A DNA stretch of 42,499 nucleotides, from the NCBI GenBank assembly GCA_028817795.1, contig JAPPOU010000123.1, positions 1-42,499 on the forward strand. Direction: 5' to 3'. This document shows positions 1 to 6,739 of the stretch, piece after piece. The notes under the pieces are model-generated. The model searched no databases. It was not told the DNA's origin and saw only the letters and a program-made list of their open reading frames with translations. The stretch comes from Alphaproteobacteria bacterium (GTDB lineage: Bacteria > Pseudomonadota > Alphaproteobacteria > Micavibrionales > UBA2020). The translations under genes were made by a program, and so were the position numbers. Within the stretch, counting starts at the first letter, position 1, and every line of letters begins with the position of its first letter.

Positions 1-1227
1 GTCAACAACGCCAAACAGGCTTTCGGCGGCAAGGCGGATAAAGTTGACGTCTTCTTTGTGTTTTGTAGACAGCTCTTTGTCTAGCGCTAGCTCTTGCGCG
101 GCCTGCGCGATTTCTTTGAGGGGTGGTTTTAAGTCTTCCGACATGCGTTCTAAAAACCCGAACTTTGAACGGCTGGAATCTTCTGCAGCACGTATGGTGT
201 CTTCAAAGTTTTTGTGTATCAGGCCCAGTCGGCGCTGTATCGACGTCCACAAGAACAGCCCCATGGCCGTCAGGCAAAAGATAAAGGCGAAACTTGTGAT
301 CTGGAATGACTGTACAGCCCGCACCTGAAAACTGTTGTAAAAATAAGAATTTGGGTGCCCGGACCACAGATACCATTTGCTACGGGGGTCATTCAGCGTA
401 ATGGGTAGCGCATCGGAATACAAAAGGTTGGGGTCTGTTTTACCCTGCGCGATGAATTGCGCCGAGTCTTCCATATGTTTGGCGATTTCTTCTTCTTTTG
501 GTTCTGCTGCATAGACAATGCCCGTGTTTACCAGCGCATATTCGTCAGAAAGCAATAGTGACGTGACAGCGTCTTCAGTTAAGGTGACAGTTATCATCCC
601 GGCGAGATTTTGCTCCATGTTAAAGAAGGGCATGGATAATATTGTGATGAGTTGCGTCTTCTTTTTTTCTTCGCCTTCATCGTTTTCAGCGCTGTCATCC
701 ATACGTTTTTCTTCCGCATGACCGCTGATAATGGGCGCGGCGGCAATGCGTGCTGCGCTGGCATTTGGGTAATTGTTTTGTAGCCATTTGGTGTGGCTGG
801 AGAGGATGTTTGTATAGGGAAGGCCACTGGCGTTGATGTTTTCAGGCCCATTTTCGCCAAGGCGGATGGCGATATTTGCTATTCGGCCATCATGAATATC
901 GATGACATAGATGGACGATATCGGCGTAGCTGCAGATAAACTGCCGAAGATATTATCAAGGATTTGCGTGTTGTTGTGGGTTGTGCTTGCCTTTGCGCCG
1001 TTTTGCCGGATAAAGGGCATCTGCGATATCATGCGCATGTTTCTATAGAGCGCAAAGAACGCGGTTTCTATTTTGTTAATGGCATGTTGCGTTTCCTTGC
1101 GCGACTGGCGGCGATAGCTTTCCAGCGCGGCATCATAATCGTTGTAGCATTTGTGATAGACGGCGGACCCCAAAAATCCGCCAATCACAAGAATGGCAAT
1201 GTATCCGATAACCCCTTTTTTTAGCAT
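1..1227 (-). CDS. Membrane sensor with HisKA-like segment lacking the phosphoacceptor His (3' end outside window)
   Basis: The reading frame is open from the ATG at 1227 to the window edge, giving 409 residues with no stop, so the C-terminus is missing. A membrane segment lies at about residues 5-24, an extracytoplasmic region of about 290 residues follows, and a second membrane segment lies near 317-338. This is the usual layout of a periplasmic-sensing (Cache-like) receptor. After it comes a stretch that aligns by eye with HisKA dimerisation helices (FLERMSEDLKPPLKEI, then an FIRLAAESL-type second helix). In that alignment the invariant His of S-H-E-L-R-T-P-L is Glu364. Known HisKA proteins autophosphorylate on that His; this one presumably cannot, and may act as a pseudokinase or a dimeric sensor. 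Any ATPase domain would lie outside the window. The start overlaps the preceding stop codon (ATGCTAA), so translation is probably coupled. The frame and architecture are clear; the function is inference. Confidence 0.75.
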   Translation of the reverse strand, partial: MLKKGVIGYIAILVIGGFLGSAVYHKCYNDYDAALESYRRQSRKETQHAINKIETAFFALYRNMRMISQMPFIRQNGAKASTTHNNTQILDNIFGSLSAATPISSIYVIDIHDGRIANIAIRLGENGPENINASGLPYTNILSSHTKWLQNNYPNASAARIAAAPIISGHAEEKRMDDSAENDEGEEKKKTQLITILSMPFFNMEQNLAGMITVTLTEDAVTSLLLSDEYALVNTGIVYAAEPKEEEIAKHMEDSAQFIAQGKTDPNLLYSDALPITLNDPRSKWYLWSGHPNSYFYNSFQVRAVQSFQITSFAFIFCLTAMGLFLWTSIQRRLGLIHKNFEDTIRAAEDSSRSKFGFLERMSEDLKPPLKEIAQAAQELALDKELSTKHKEDVNFIRLAAESLFGVVD

Positions 1228-1541
1228 GGCGGCCCTTGCCCGGTTTGCACCGCGCAGGGCGTGCAGCGCACAACCTCTTCATCTTCCATCTCATAGAACA
1301 TGATAAATCCGCGCGCGGTGGCTTCATCCAGATAGTCTTTGCTCAGCCCTTTGATGACAGCGTGTTTTCCGCAGCCGCTTAGGCACAGGTCACGCGGATT
1401 GTCATGGCTGATGGCGCAAGCGACAGCGGTTTCTATGCCGCCATCGAAAACAGGAGACTTGGGGATCAAGATCGTTAGGCCGGTGCGTACGGCAAAAAGA
1501 ACTTCATATTCCGTAATGACATCAATATTTTTAGCGGACAT
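1221..1541 (-). CDS. Small Cys-containing hypothetical protein, coupled to the sensor
   Basis: This is a 106-residue protein with no signal peptide or membrane segment. I do not recognise the family. It has six or so cysteines, several in pairs (a CLSGC-type pair near residue 55, a CTPC pair near 96-99, and a terminal Cys), which could hold a metal or form disulfides. The start is supported by a GGGGGA box about 8 bases upstream of the ATG. The 3' end overlaps the first codons of the downstream sensor gene, so the two proteins are probably made together and may work together. The upstream neighbour is a divergent winged-helix regulator. No function is assigned. Confidence 0.7.
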   Translation of the reverse strand: MSAKNIDVITEYEVLFAVRTGLTILIPKSPVFDGGIETAVACAISHDNPRDLCLSGCGKHAVIKGLSKDYLDEATARGFIMFYEMEDEEVVRCTPCAVQTGQGPPC

Positions 1542-1617
1542 AATAGCTATTCCCCCTTTTTATCTCCGAGTCTAGCAGAGACTGTCTTAACAAATCGTTG
1601 TTTGCTAAGGTGAATTC
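1542..1617. promoter_or_regulatory. Divergent intergenic region (sensor pair / winged-helix regulator)
   Basis: These 76 bases separate two divergently transcribed units, so promoters for both directions should lie here. On the plus side an AAGG box at 1607-1610 stands 7 bases before the regulator ATG. I could not pick out convincing -35/-10 pairs. A binding site for the adjacent regulator would be expected here by analogy with other divergent regulator loci. Confidence 0.4.
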
Positions 1618-2172
1618 ATGAAGAGCACAACAGCCATCGCCCTTTGCAACCTTTCCCCTGCGCTGCATGCCGCCTTGACAGCGCAGTTTGAGCTGTTGGG
1701 GTATATCGTGTCTTCTGCGGAAACGGTGGGTGCAGCCAGTATTTGCATATCGCACAAAGCCTGTGACGAAGAGATTGGCGTGCCTGTTTTGGTGATTGAT
1801 TCTCAACAGCCATGGCGACTGGGATCGATATTACGTCAATCTGGACGCATACTGGCAGATCCTTTGCCCTATTTAAAAGAGATGCGTGTCGGTGACTTTA
1901 TGTTCCGCCCACGTGAAGGAGATTTGCTGACAGAACAAGGAGAAGCTATTGCCTTAACGGACAGGGAAACAGGCATCCTTGCCTATTTGGCGCAGCGCCG
2001 GGGGCAGACTGTTTTGCGGCAGGAATTATTGTTGCGTGTTTGGGCTTATCAAGATGGTATTGATACGCATACACTGGAAACGCATGTGTACCGGCTGCGC
2101 CAGAAAATGGGATTGGCGGCCGATGATAAAGATGTGCTGTTGACGGAAGCGGGAGGCTACAGGCTTTTATGA
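1618..2172 (+). CDS. OmpR-type winged-helix transcriptional regulator with a reduced N-terminal domain
   Basis: The protein has 184 residues. Residues about 90-184 match a Trans_reg_C (OmpR/PhoB) winged helix, with the LTDRETGILAYLA entry helix, a recognition-helix region around DTHTLETHVYRLRQKM, and the terminal TEAGGYRLL wing. The N-terminal part is only about 90 residues, against about 120 for a normal receiver. It keeps a receiver-like rhythm, but the acidic pocket after strand 1 reads CNLS instead of an Asp pair, so normal phosphorylation is doubtful. The gene is divergent from the sensor pair and overlaps the next gene by ATGA. A plausible reading is a degenerate response regulator for the neighbouring degenerate sensor. 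The DNA-binding assignment is firm; the partner and target are inference. Confidence 0.8.
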   Translation: MKSTTAIALCNLSPALHAALTAQFELLGYIVSSAETVGAASICISHKACDEEIGVPVLVIDSQQPWRLGSILRQSGRILADPLPYLKEMRVGDFMFRPREGDLLTEQGEAIALTDRETGILAYLAQRRGQTVLRQELLLRVWAYQDGIDTHTLETHVYRLRQKMGLAADDKDVLLTEAGGYRLL

Positions 2173-2816
2173 TGATACGGACAAGAAAAGAACAACAGCG
2201 CGGCAGCGTGTTTGCCTATATTCTGGGGGCGATCATGGTTTTGGGCGCGTTGGTTGTGGCGGTGAGCAGCGGGGCGCGTAAAAACGCGCTGACCGTGCAG
2301 ATCGATAGTTTAACAACAACCTTAAAGGCCGATATCACTTTGGCTGAAGGCGCGGTGCAGGATTGCGCCCTGCAATACCCCGCCGCCGCAGATGTGGATG
2401 GTGATGGCGATATTGATGCGACAGATAATCCCAATCCGCCCTTTCCCGTTTACGGGAATTTAAGCACCGGCGGTACCGGCGATGATTTGGAGGACGTGCG
2501 TTGCCCCGGCGCGCCCGGCGCGCCACCTTTGTTCAAGACAACGGCAGGCGTGCGCACCATTCGTATCACGGAAGATGCGGATTATACCGCGACCTATATT
2601 AACAATAGTACGGAGGGCGCGGTTCTGCGCGTGTCACGCGGCCGCGCAAGCCCCGTCTGGACCGAGGCGATTAGCCGCGTCGACAGCGATTTATCCGCAT
2701 GCAAAGCAACGGCGGAAACCATCGCGGACGGCAATTGCGATTATGGCTGCCTGTATTTTTGGTTCATGCGCCGCACGGCCACCAGTCCCGCGCATGGCGA
2801 GGGTGGTTGTCCTTAA
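2169..2816 (+). CDS. Prepilin-like exported protein with an EF-hand-type calcium loop
   Basis: The protein has 215 residues. A short basic leader (RTRKEQQRG) is followed by SVFAY and a hydrophobic helix to about residue 33, resembling a class III prepilin signal or PilX-like minor pilin; the usual Glu at +5 is absent. Residues 75-86 read D-x-D-x-D-x-D-x-D-x-x-D, the 1,3,5,7,9,12 spacing of an EF-hand/dockerin calcium loop. Cysteines in the C-terminal half (CPGAPG, CKAT, NCDYGC, final GGCP) suggest disulfides in an extracytoplasmic domain. The ATG overlaps the stop of the winged-helix gene (ATGA), so it is translationally coupled to that regulator. It could be a pseudopilin or just an anchored surface protein. 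Confidence 0.65.
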   Translation: MMIRTRKEQQRGSVFAYILGAIMVLGALVVAVSSGARKNALTVQIDSLTTTLKADITLAEGAVQDCALQYPAAADVDGDGDIDATDNPNPPFPVYGNLSTGGTGDDLEDVRCPGAPGAPPLFKTTAGVRTIRITEDADYTATYINNSTEGAVLRVSRGRASPVWTEAISRVDSDLSACKATAETIADGNCDYGCLYFWFMRRTATSPAHGEGGCP

Positions 2817-2844
2817 AAAAAACGGCTGTTACGGCAGAAGGTTT

Positions 2845-3582
2845 TTATAAGCCGGTTGTGCCCGAAACAGATTCTGTTTTGGTTTCCTCCGGCGTTTCCT
2901 CTACCGTTATGTCCGGTGCGGGCGTATCCGGTGTGGGGCTGACGGAGACTTCCTCTTCAATGGTGCGCGGCGCTTCTGTGGCAACGGCTGCGTTAGCGGT
3001 TTCAGGCGCAGCGCTTGTGTCTTGTGGCGCTGTGTTGCCCTTTTCCTTGTTTTCGCGCTCTATGCGGCGTTCGGCTTTTTTCAGCGCTTTTTCCAGCTCT
3101 TCCGCCGTGCACAGGCCAAGGCTGACAGGGTCTGTTGGTTTCAGTGTCGATGTCATCGGGTGGGAACTGTCACGAATAGAAGCCACTGTGGGCTTTGTGG
3201 ACCCGGCCAGTCGCGCCACTTGCACATCTGCAAGATCAGGATATTGCTTGATAAGAAAGGCAATGGCATTGGGTTTTTCGCCGCGTTTGGATACAGGCGT
3301 ATAGCGCGGCCCCTTTGACCGTGCGCGTGGCTTTGGCAGGTTTGTTTTCAGGGACTTCAGACGTGTTGTGGGGTTTTTCTCGCAGCGGTCTATTTCCTCG
3401 CGCGACAGCTCGCCGTTTGAAACAGGGTCCAGCCCCATGATTCCCGCATTCACTTCACCATCGGCCAGCGCCTGCACTTCCAAGGGGTGCAGGGCGCAGA
3501 AATCTGCGATCTGGTCAAAGGTCAGTGCTGTGTTGTCAACCAGCCATGCGGCGGTGGCTTTGGGCATCAAGGGTGCGGCCAT
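2845..3582 (-). CDS. trcR: TrcR-family cell cycle transcriptional regulator (DUF1013)
   Basis: The start at 3582 is preferred over an in-frame ATG at 3666 because AAAGGAG stands 8 bases upstream and the protein then begins MAAPLMPKATAAWL, the usual N-terminus of the DUF1013 family. The protein has 245 residues. The conserved part runs to about residue 165 (WLVDNTALTFDQIADFCALH, the GLDP segment, EIDRCEKNP, and an HTH-like segment near VARLAGSTKPTV). The C-terminal 80 residues are acidic, Thr/Pro/Glu-rich low complexity, longer than usual for the family. Members are near-universal in Alphaproteobacteria and linked to cell-cycle transcription. The gene is monocistronic and divergent from the Sel1 gene. 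Confidence 0.85.
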   Translation of the reverse strand: MAAPLMPKATAAWLVDNTALTFDQIADFCALHPLEVQALADGEVNAGIMGLDPVSNGELSREEIDRCEKNPTTRLKSLKTNLPKPRARSKGPRYTPVSKRGEKPNAIAFLIKQYPDLADVQVARLAGSTKPTVASIRDSSHPMTSTLKPTDPVSLGLCTAEELEKALKKAERRIERENKEKGNTAPQDTSAAPETANAAVATEAPRTIEEEVSVSPTPDTPAPDITVEETPEETKTESVSGTTGL

Positions 3583-3721
3583 GGGTTTTTTCTCCTTTAA
3601 AAAACAAAAATCCTTTTCCTCCGCGCCGCCGGTTTTCAGGCCGGGGGCCGATTGAGCGAGTGTCAATCAAGTGGGAAGATGGAAGCCATAATACAATAAC
3701 GGTGCGTAAAGTCCAGCGCCA

Positions 3722-3761
3722 ATTTTCATTTATTATGAAAATGTTTACGGTGTATTTACAC
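3722..3761. promoter_or_regulatory. Two adjacent perfect inverted repeats upstream of the Sel1 gene
   Basis: ATTTTCAT at 3722-3729 and ATGAAAAT at 3735-3742 form a perfect 8-bp inverted repeat around TTATT. Eight bases later GTGTA (3750-3754) and TACAC (3757-3761) form a second one around TT. They lie in the 215-base divergent region between trcR and the Sel1-repeat gene, 36-76 bases before the Sel1 ATG. This position and AT-richness suit an operator or promoter region. No run of T follows on either strand, so a terminator is unlikely. The binding protein is unknown. Confidence 0.4.
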
Positions 3762-3797
3762 ACTCTTGGTATTTAGGGTTAGAAGGAGCGCAAAGAG

Positions 3798-4838
3798 ATG
3801 GAGAAGCCTGAGAAGTCGAAATGGTTGGTGCTTTTGTCCGGTGTGTCATGGGGGTTCCAGCGCTGCATCCTGTTTTTGGCCCGCGTGATCGCGGTTTTGG
3901 CCGGGCTTGCTCTGGTTCCTCTTTCTTTGCACGCTCTCTTGACGCATGTGAATAGTTTTGGTGCCGCCCTGCAGTCCGTAACGTTGCTTGTTTTTGGTTT
4001 CGCGTTACTGGCCATGGGGATTTTTCGTGTAAAAAACAGCCGCCAGATTCATGCAGAACAAAAAGAAAAGGTTTTGGAAGCGGCCCAATATGGTGGTGAT
4101 ACAAAAGCCCAGCGTGATCTGGCCGCAAAACATTATCATGGGGAAGATGGGTATAGCCAGAATTTCGCGCAGTCAGCGGCATGGATGCGTGAAGCCGCGC
4201 ACCGGGGCGATCCGCAGGCGCGCCTTTATCTGGGCACCATGCATTTGGAAGGTAGAGGCGTGCCGCAAAGCGATGCAAGAGCGTTAGAGTACTATCGCAA
4301 AGCGGCCGAGGCAGGTGATGGCGTGGCGTGCCATATGGTGGGGTGCTTTTACAATGATGGGAGAGTTGTCGATAGAAATATCACGGAAGCGCATAGATGG
4401 TATAAAAAAGCAGCCGATAAAGGCGTTGGCGACAGCCTTTATTTTATGGGTATGGATTACTTTTATGGTGATAACGATATCCCAAAGGATATCAAGAAGG
4501 GCCTGCAATATTTGCGGCAGGCTGCAGATATGCTGCACGCGGCGTCTGCTTTCTTATTGGCGATTCATTACCTTGCGGGCGTAGATGAAGAATACGGCTG
4601 GTTTGATGCCATGCCGCTTTTGCGTATGGCGGGTGATGACGGGCATTTGGAAGCGCGGTGCAGTTATTTGTTTTATACGATCAACCCGGATTACATTGCG
4701 CGAAACGGCGGGTATGACGCGATGTATGAATCCATAAAGGAAACGATGGGCCTTGATGGCAGGGCTGTCTGGTGGTTTTGCAAGCTTTCTGCCGATCGTG
4801 CTGTGCGCCGCGCGCAAAAGCGGCGTGTTACTGCTTGA
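3798..4838 (+). CDS. Membrane-anchored Sel1-repeat protein
   Basis: The protein has 346 residues. Two hydrophobic segments (about 22-50 and 58-76) anchor it in the inner membrane. From about residue 95 there are at least four Sel1-like/TPR-type repeats with the AxxxLGxxYxxGxGVxxDxxxAxxWYxxAAxxG pattern (for example ARLYLGTMHLEGRGVPQSDA and ACHMVGCFYNDGRVVDRNIT). Sel1 proteins are adaptor scaffolds in signalling or envelope complexes. A GAAGGAG box about 9 bases upstream supports the ATG. The 3' end overlaps the convergent quinone oxidoreductase gene by 11 bases. The client is unknown. Confidence 0.8.
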   Translation: MEKPEKSKWLVLLSGVSWGFQRCILFLARVIAVLAGLALVPLSLHALLTHVNSFGAALQSVTLLVFGFALLAMGIFRVKNSRQIHAEQKEKVLEAAQYGGDTKAQRDLAAKHYHGEDGYSQNFAQSAAWMREAAHRGDPQARLYLGTMHLEGRGVPQSDARALEYYRKAAEAGDGVACHMVGCFYNDGRVVDRNITEAHRWYKKAADKGVGDSLYFMGMDYFYGDNDIPKDIKKGLQYLRQAADMLHAASAFLLAIHYLAGVDEEYGWFDAMPLLRMAGDDGHLEARCSYLFYTINPDYIARNGGYDAMYESIKETMGLDGRAVWWFCKLSADRAVRRAQKRRVTA

Positions 4839-5802
4839 TGGTTAAAATAACTTTGCCGATATGTTTGCCGGCCCGCAAATAGTCGTGCGCGGCTTGCGCG
4901 TCTTTCAGGGCAAAGGTTTTATCGATGATGGGCTTGATTTTGCCGTTGGCAAGAAGCGGCCAGATATTTTTGTGAAGTTTTCGCGCAATGGCGGTTTTTG
5001 TGGCAACAGGTTGCGCGCGCAGGGTTGACCCGGTCAGGGTCAATTGCTTTGACATGATCTTAAAAATATCAAGGCTGGCTTTTTTGCCGTGCTGCATGGC
5101 GATGCTGACATGTCGCCCGCCTGTGGCCAGCGCGTCAAGGTTACGCGGCAGGTAATCGCCGCCAATCATGTCTATGATAAGGTTGATGCCTGTATTGTCG
5201 GTGGCTTTCAATATGGCGGAGACAAAGTCTTTTCTTTTGTAGTTCACGGCCAGTTCCGCGCCTAAATCCGTGCAGGCGCGGCATTTCGCGTCTGTGCCTG
5301 CCGTGACGAATATCCTTGCATCCTTGGTCCGGGCCATTTGTATGGCTGCCGTGCCAATGCCGGAGGCGCCGCCGTGAATAAGAACGCTTTCCCCTTTTCT
5401 AAGGTGCCCGATGTCGAAAAGATTGCGCCATACGGTAAAGAACGTTTCGGGCAGCGCGGCGCCTTGCACAAAATCAAGCCCGCGTGGCAGGGGCAGGCAT
5501 TGTCCTGCAGGCACGACGCAGTATTCGGCATAGCCGCCGCCTGCGACCAATGCGCAAACTTTTTGCCCGGCCTTGAATTTTTTGTTGCCCTTGACCACTG
5601 TGCCCGCAATTTCAAGGCCGGGAATGTCGCTGATGCCGGGCGGGGGCGGGTATTTGCCGTCAACCTGCAAAAGATCGGGGCGGTTCAGCCCTGCCGCATG
5701 GACGCGCACCAGAACGCTGCCCTTGCCGGGGTGCGGCACGGGCCGCTTGGTGGCAAAGAGTTTTTTATCCCGGATTTCGATGGCGGTCATGAATTGTTGC
5801 AT
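4828..5802 (-). CDS. NAD(P)H quinone oxidoreductase, PIG3/QOR-type MDR family
   Basis: The protein has 324 residues, normal for the family. It has a GroES-like N-terminal domain (AAGLNRPDLLQVDGKYPPPPG, PGLEIAGTV) and a Rossmann domain with HGGASGIGTAA at 143-153 for NADP(H). The N-terminal PPPPG-type stretch is typical of the PIG3-family quinone oxidoreductases, which reduce quinones with NADPH and do not bind zinc; no zinc-ligand Cys set is seen. The gene is monocistronic, facing the Sel1 gene at its 3' end and divergent from the DUF1192 gene. The substrate is not determined by sequence. Confidence 0.88.
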   Translation of the reverse strand: MQQFMTAIEIRDKKLFATKRPVPHPGKGSVLVRVHAAGLNRPDLLQVDGKYPPPPGISDIPGLEIAGTVVKGNKKFKAGQKVCALVAGGGYAEYCVVPAGQCLPLPRGLDFVQGAALPETFFTVWRNLFDIGHLRKGESVLIHGGASGIGTAAIQMARTKDARIFVTAGTDAKCRACTDLGAELAVNYKRKDFVSAILKATDNTGINLIIDMIGGDYLPRNLDALATGGRHVSIAMQHGKKASLDIFKIMSKQLTLTGSTLRAQPVATKTAIARKLHKNIWPLLANGKIKPIIDKTFALKDAQAAHDYLRAGKHIGKVILTIKQ

Positions 5803-5860
5803 GGGTATTTTTTATCACAATCCTGTCTGTATTCATGCTAAAAAATGCACGGAGGATGCC

Positions 5861-6058
5861 ATGATAAGTGATGATGACCTTGATCCCAAAACAAAGCAGT
5901 TGCGGCCCCGCGTGCTGGATGACTTGTCCGTGCCTGAACTTCGGGAATATGTTCAATCCCTTAAAGATGAGATCGTACGTGTCGAAGCTGATATTACGCG
6001 CAAGGAAAAACACAAATCTGCCGTAGATGCCTTATTTGGCAACGCAAAGGCGGAATAG
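5861..6058 (+). CDS. DUF1192 small protein
   Basis: The protein has 65 residues. The start at 5861 is fixed by GGAGG at 5851-5855, five bases upstream; the frame stays open further upstream but with no better start. The sequence shows the DUF1192 pattern: an N-terminal DDDLDP, LSVPELREYVQSLKDEIVRVEADI forming a single amphipathic helix or coiled coil, and a terminal SAVDALFG. These small proteins are widespread in Alphaproteobacteria and have no assigned function. It is divergent from the quinone oxidoreductase gene and stands alone. Confidence 0.85.
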   Translation: MISDDDLDPKTKQLRPRVLDDLSVPELREYVQSLKDEIVRVEADITRKEKHKSAVDALFGNAKAE

Positions 6059-6101
6059 TATTTTGATGCCTCTTTTTAGGGAGGGGATTCAATCTTAATG
6101 A

Positions 6102-6710
6102 TTATTCAACGGCGCTGTTGTGCTCAAGTCGGCCATCCCATGCGACAATCGTGAGCGTATCGTCGTCCTGCGTGGGTTTGTCGCTAAGGTCTGTGCTGTT
6201 TTTTGCGCGCGCGACCACGACAGTAATGCGCCCCGCCGTATCAGAAACGGTTTTTTGCTCGCCGTCATTTGGCCCCGGTATCGCAATGGACGTGATGACG
6301 GGCAGAGTGATTTTCCACTGATATACGCCGTCTTTCACGCCGCCGCCGAGTAAAAGGGCCTGGCTGCTGGAAATGGTTGCAACGTTATAGCGTTCGCTTT
6401 TTATCACGTCCACCAGCTTGATGTTTTTCAAGTATTGGGCATATCCGTGCCATCCGCTGGCCTGAAAGTATTTTTTGTGCGAGGCCAGCCGTTCTTTATA
6501 GTCGCCGTGTTTAAAGCTAAGGGCTGTGACAATCGCTTGCGTTGCCCACAAGCTGACCTCGGCGTTTGTGCGGTGTGGCGTTCTCAGGTCGTTATTGCTG
6601 TCGGCATAGGGGTCGTTATAGGTCATCCATGAATTATCGGCAGCATATGGTGTCGTGATACCGGTGCACAGCAAGGCAGCGCAAAGGGCTGCTGCGAATA
6701 TTCTTTTCAT
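6102..6710 (-). CDS. Exported DotI/IcmL-like protein, orphan
   Basis: The protein has 202 residues. A Sec signal peptide covers residues 1-24 (basic start, hydrophobic core, TPYAA end). The rest shows the DotI/IcmL pattern: EVSLWATQAIVTALSF near 50-66, YKERLASHKKYFQASGW, a YLKN segment, then a strand-rich half with YQWKITLPVI and ITVVVARAKN. In Dot/Icm type IVB secretion and related conjugation systems DotI is an inner-membrane protein exposed to the periplasm; here the hydrophobic N-terminus looks cleavable, and no other Dot/Icm gene is in the window. AAAGGA lies 7 bases upstream of the ATG. The gene follows acnA by 29 bases on the same strand and may be cotranscribed. The fold match is by eye; a free-standing periplasmic role is inference. 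Confidence 0.7.
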   Translation of the reverse strand: MKRIFAAALCAALLCTGITTPYAADNSWMTYNDPYADSNNDLRTPHRTNAEVSLWATQAIVTALSFKHGDYKERLASHKKYFQASGWHGYAQYLKNIKLVDVIKSERYNVATISSSQALLLGGGVKDGVYQWKITLPVITSIAIPGPNDGEQKTVSDTAGRITVVVARAKNSTDLSDKPTQDDDTLTIVAWDGRLEHNSAVE

Positions 6711-6739
6711 GTCAGGTCCTTTCCTTCGTCCTTTTTGTA

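Noticed and set aside
5338..5841. 167-residue plus-strand frame opposite the quinone oxidoreductase
   Set aside because: It is antisense to a well-defined family gene and lacks a plausible start signal.
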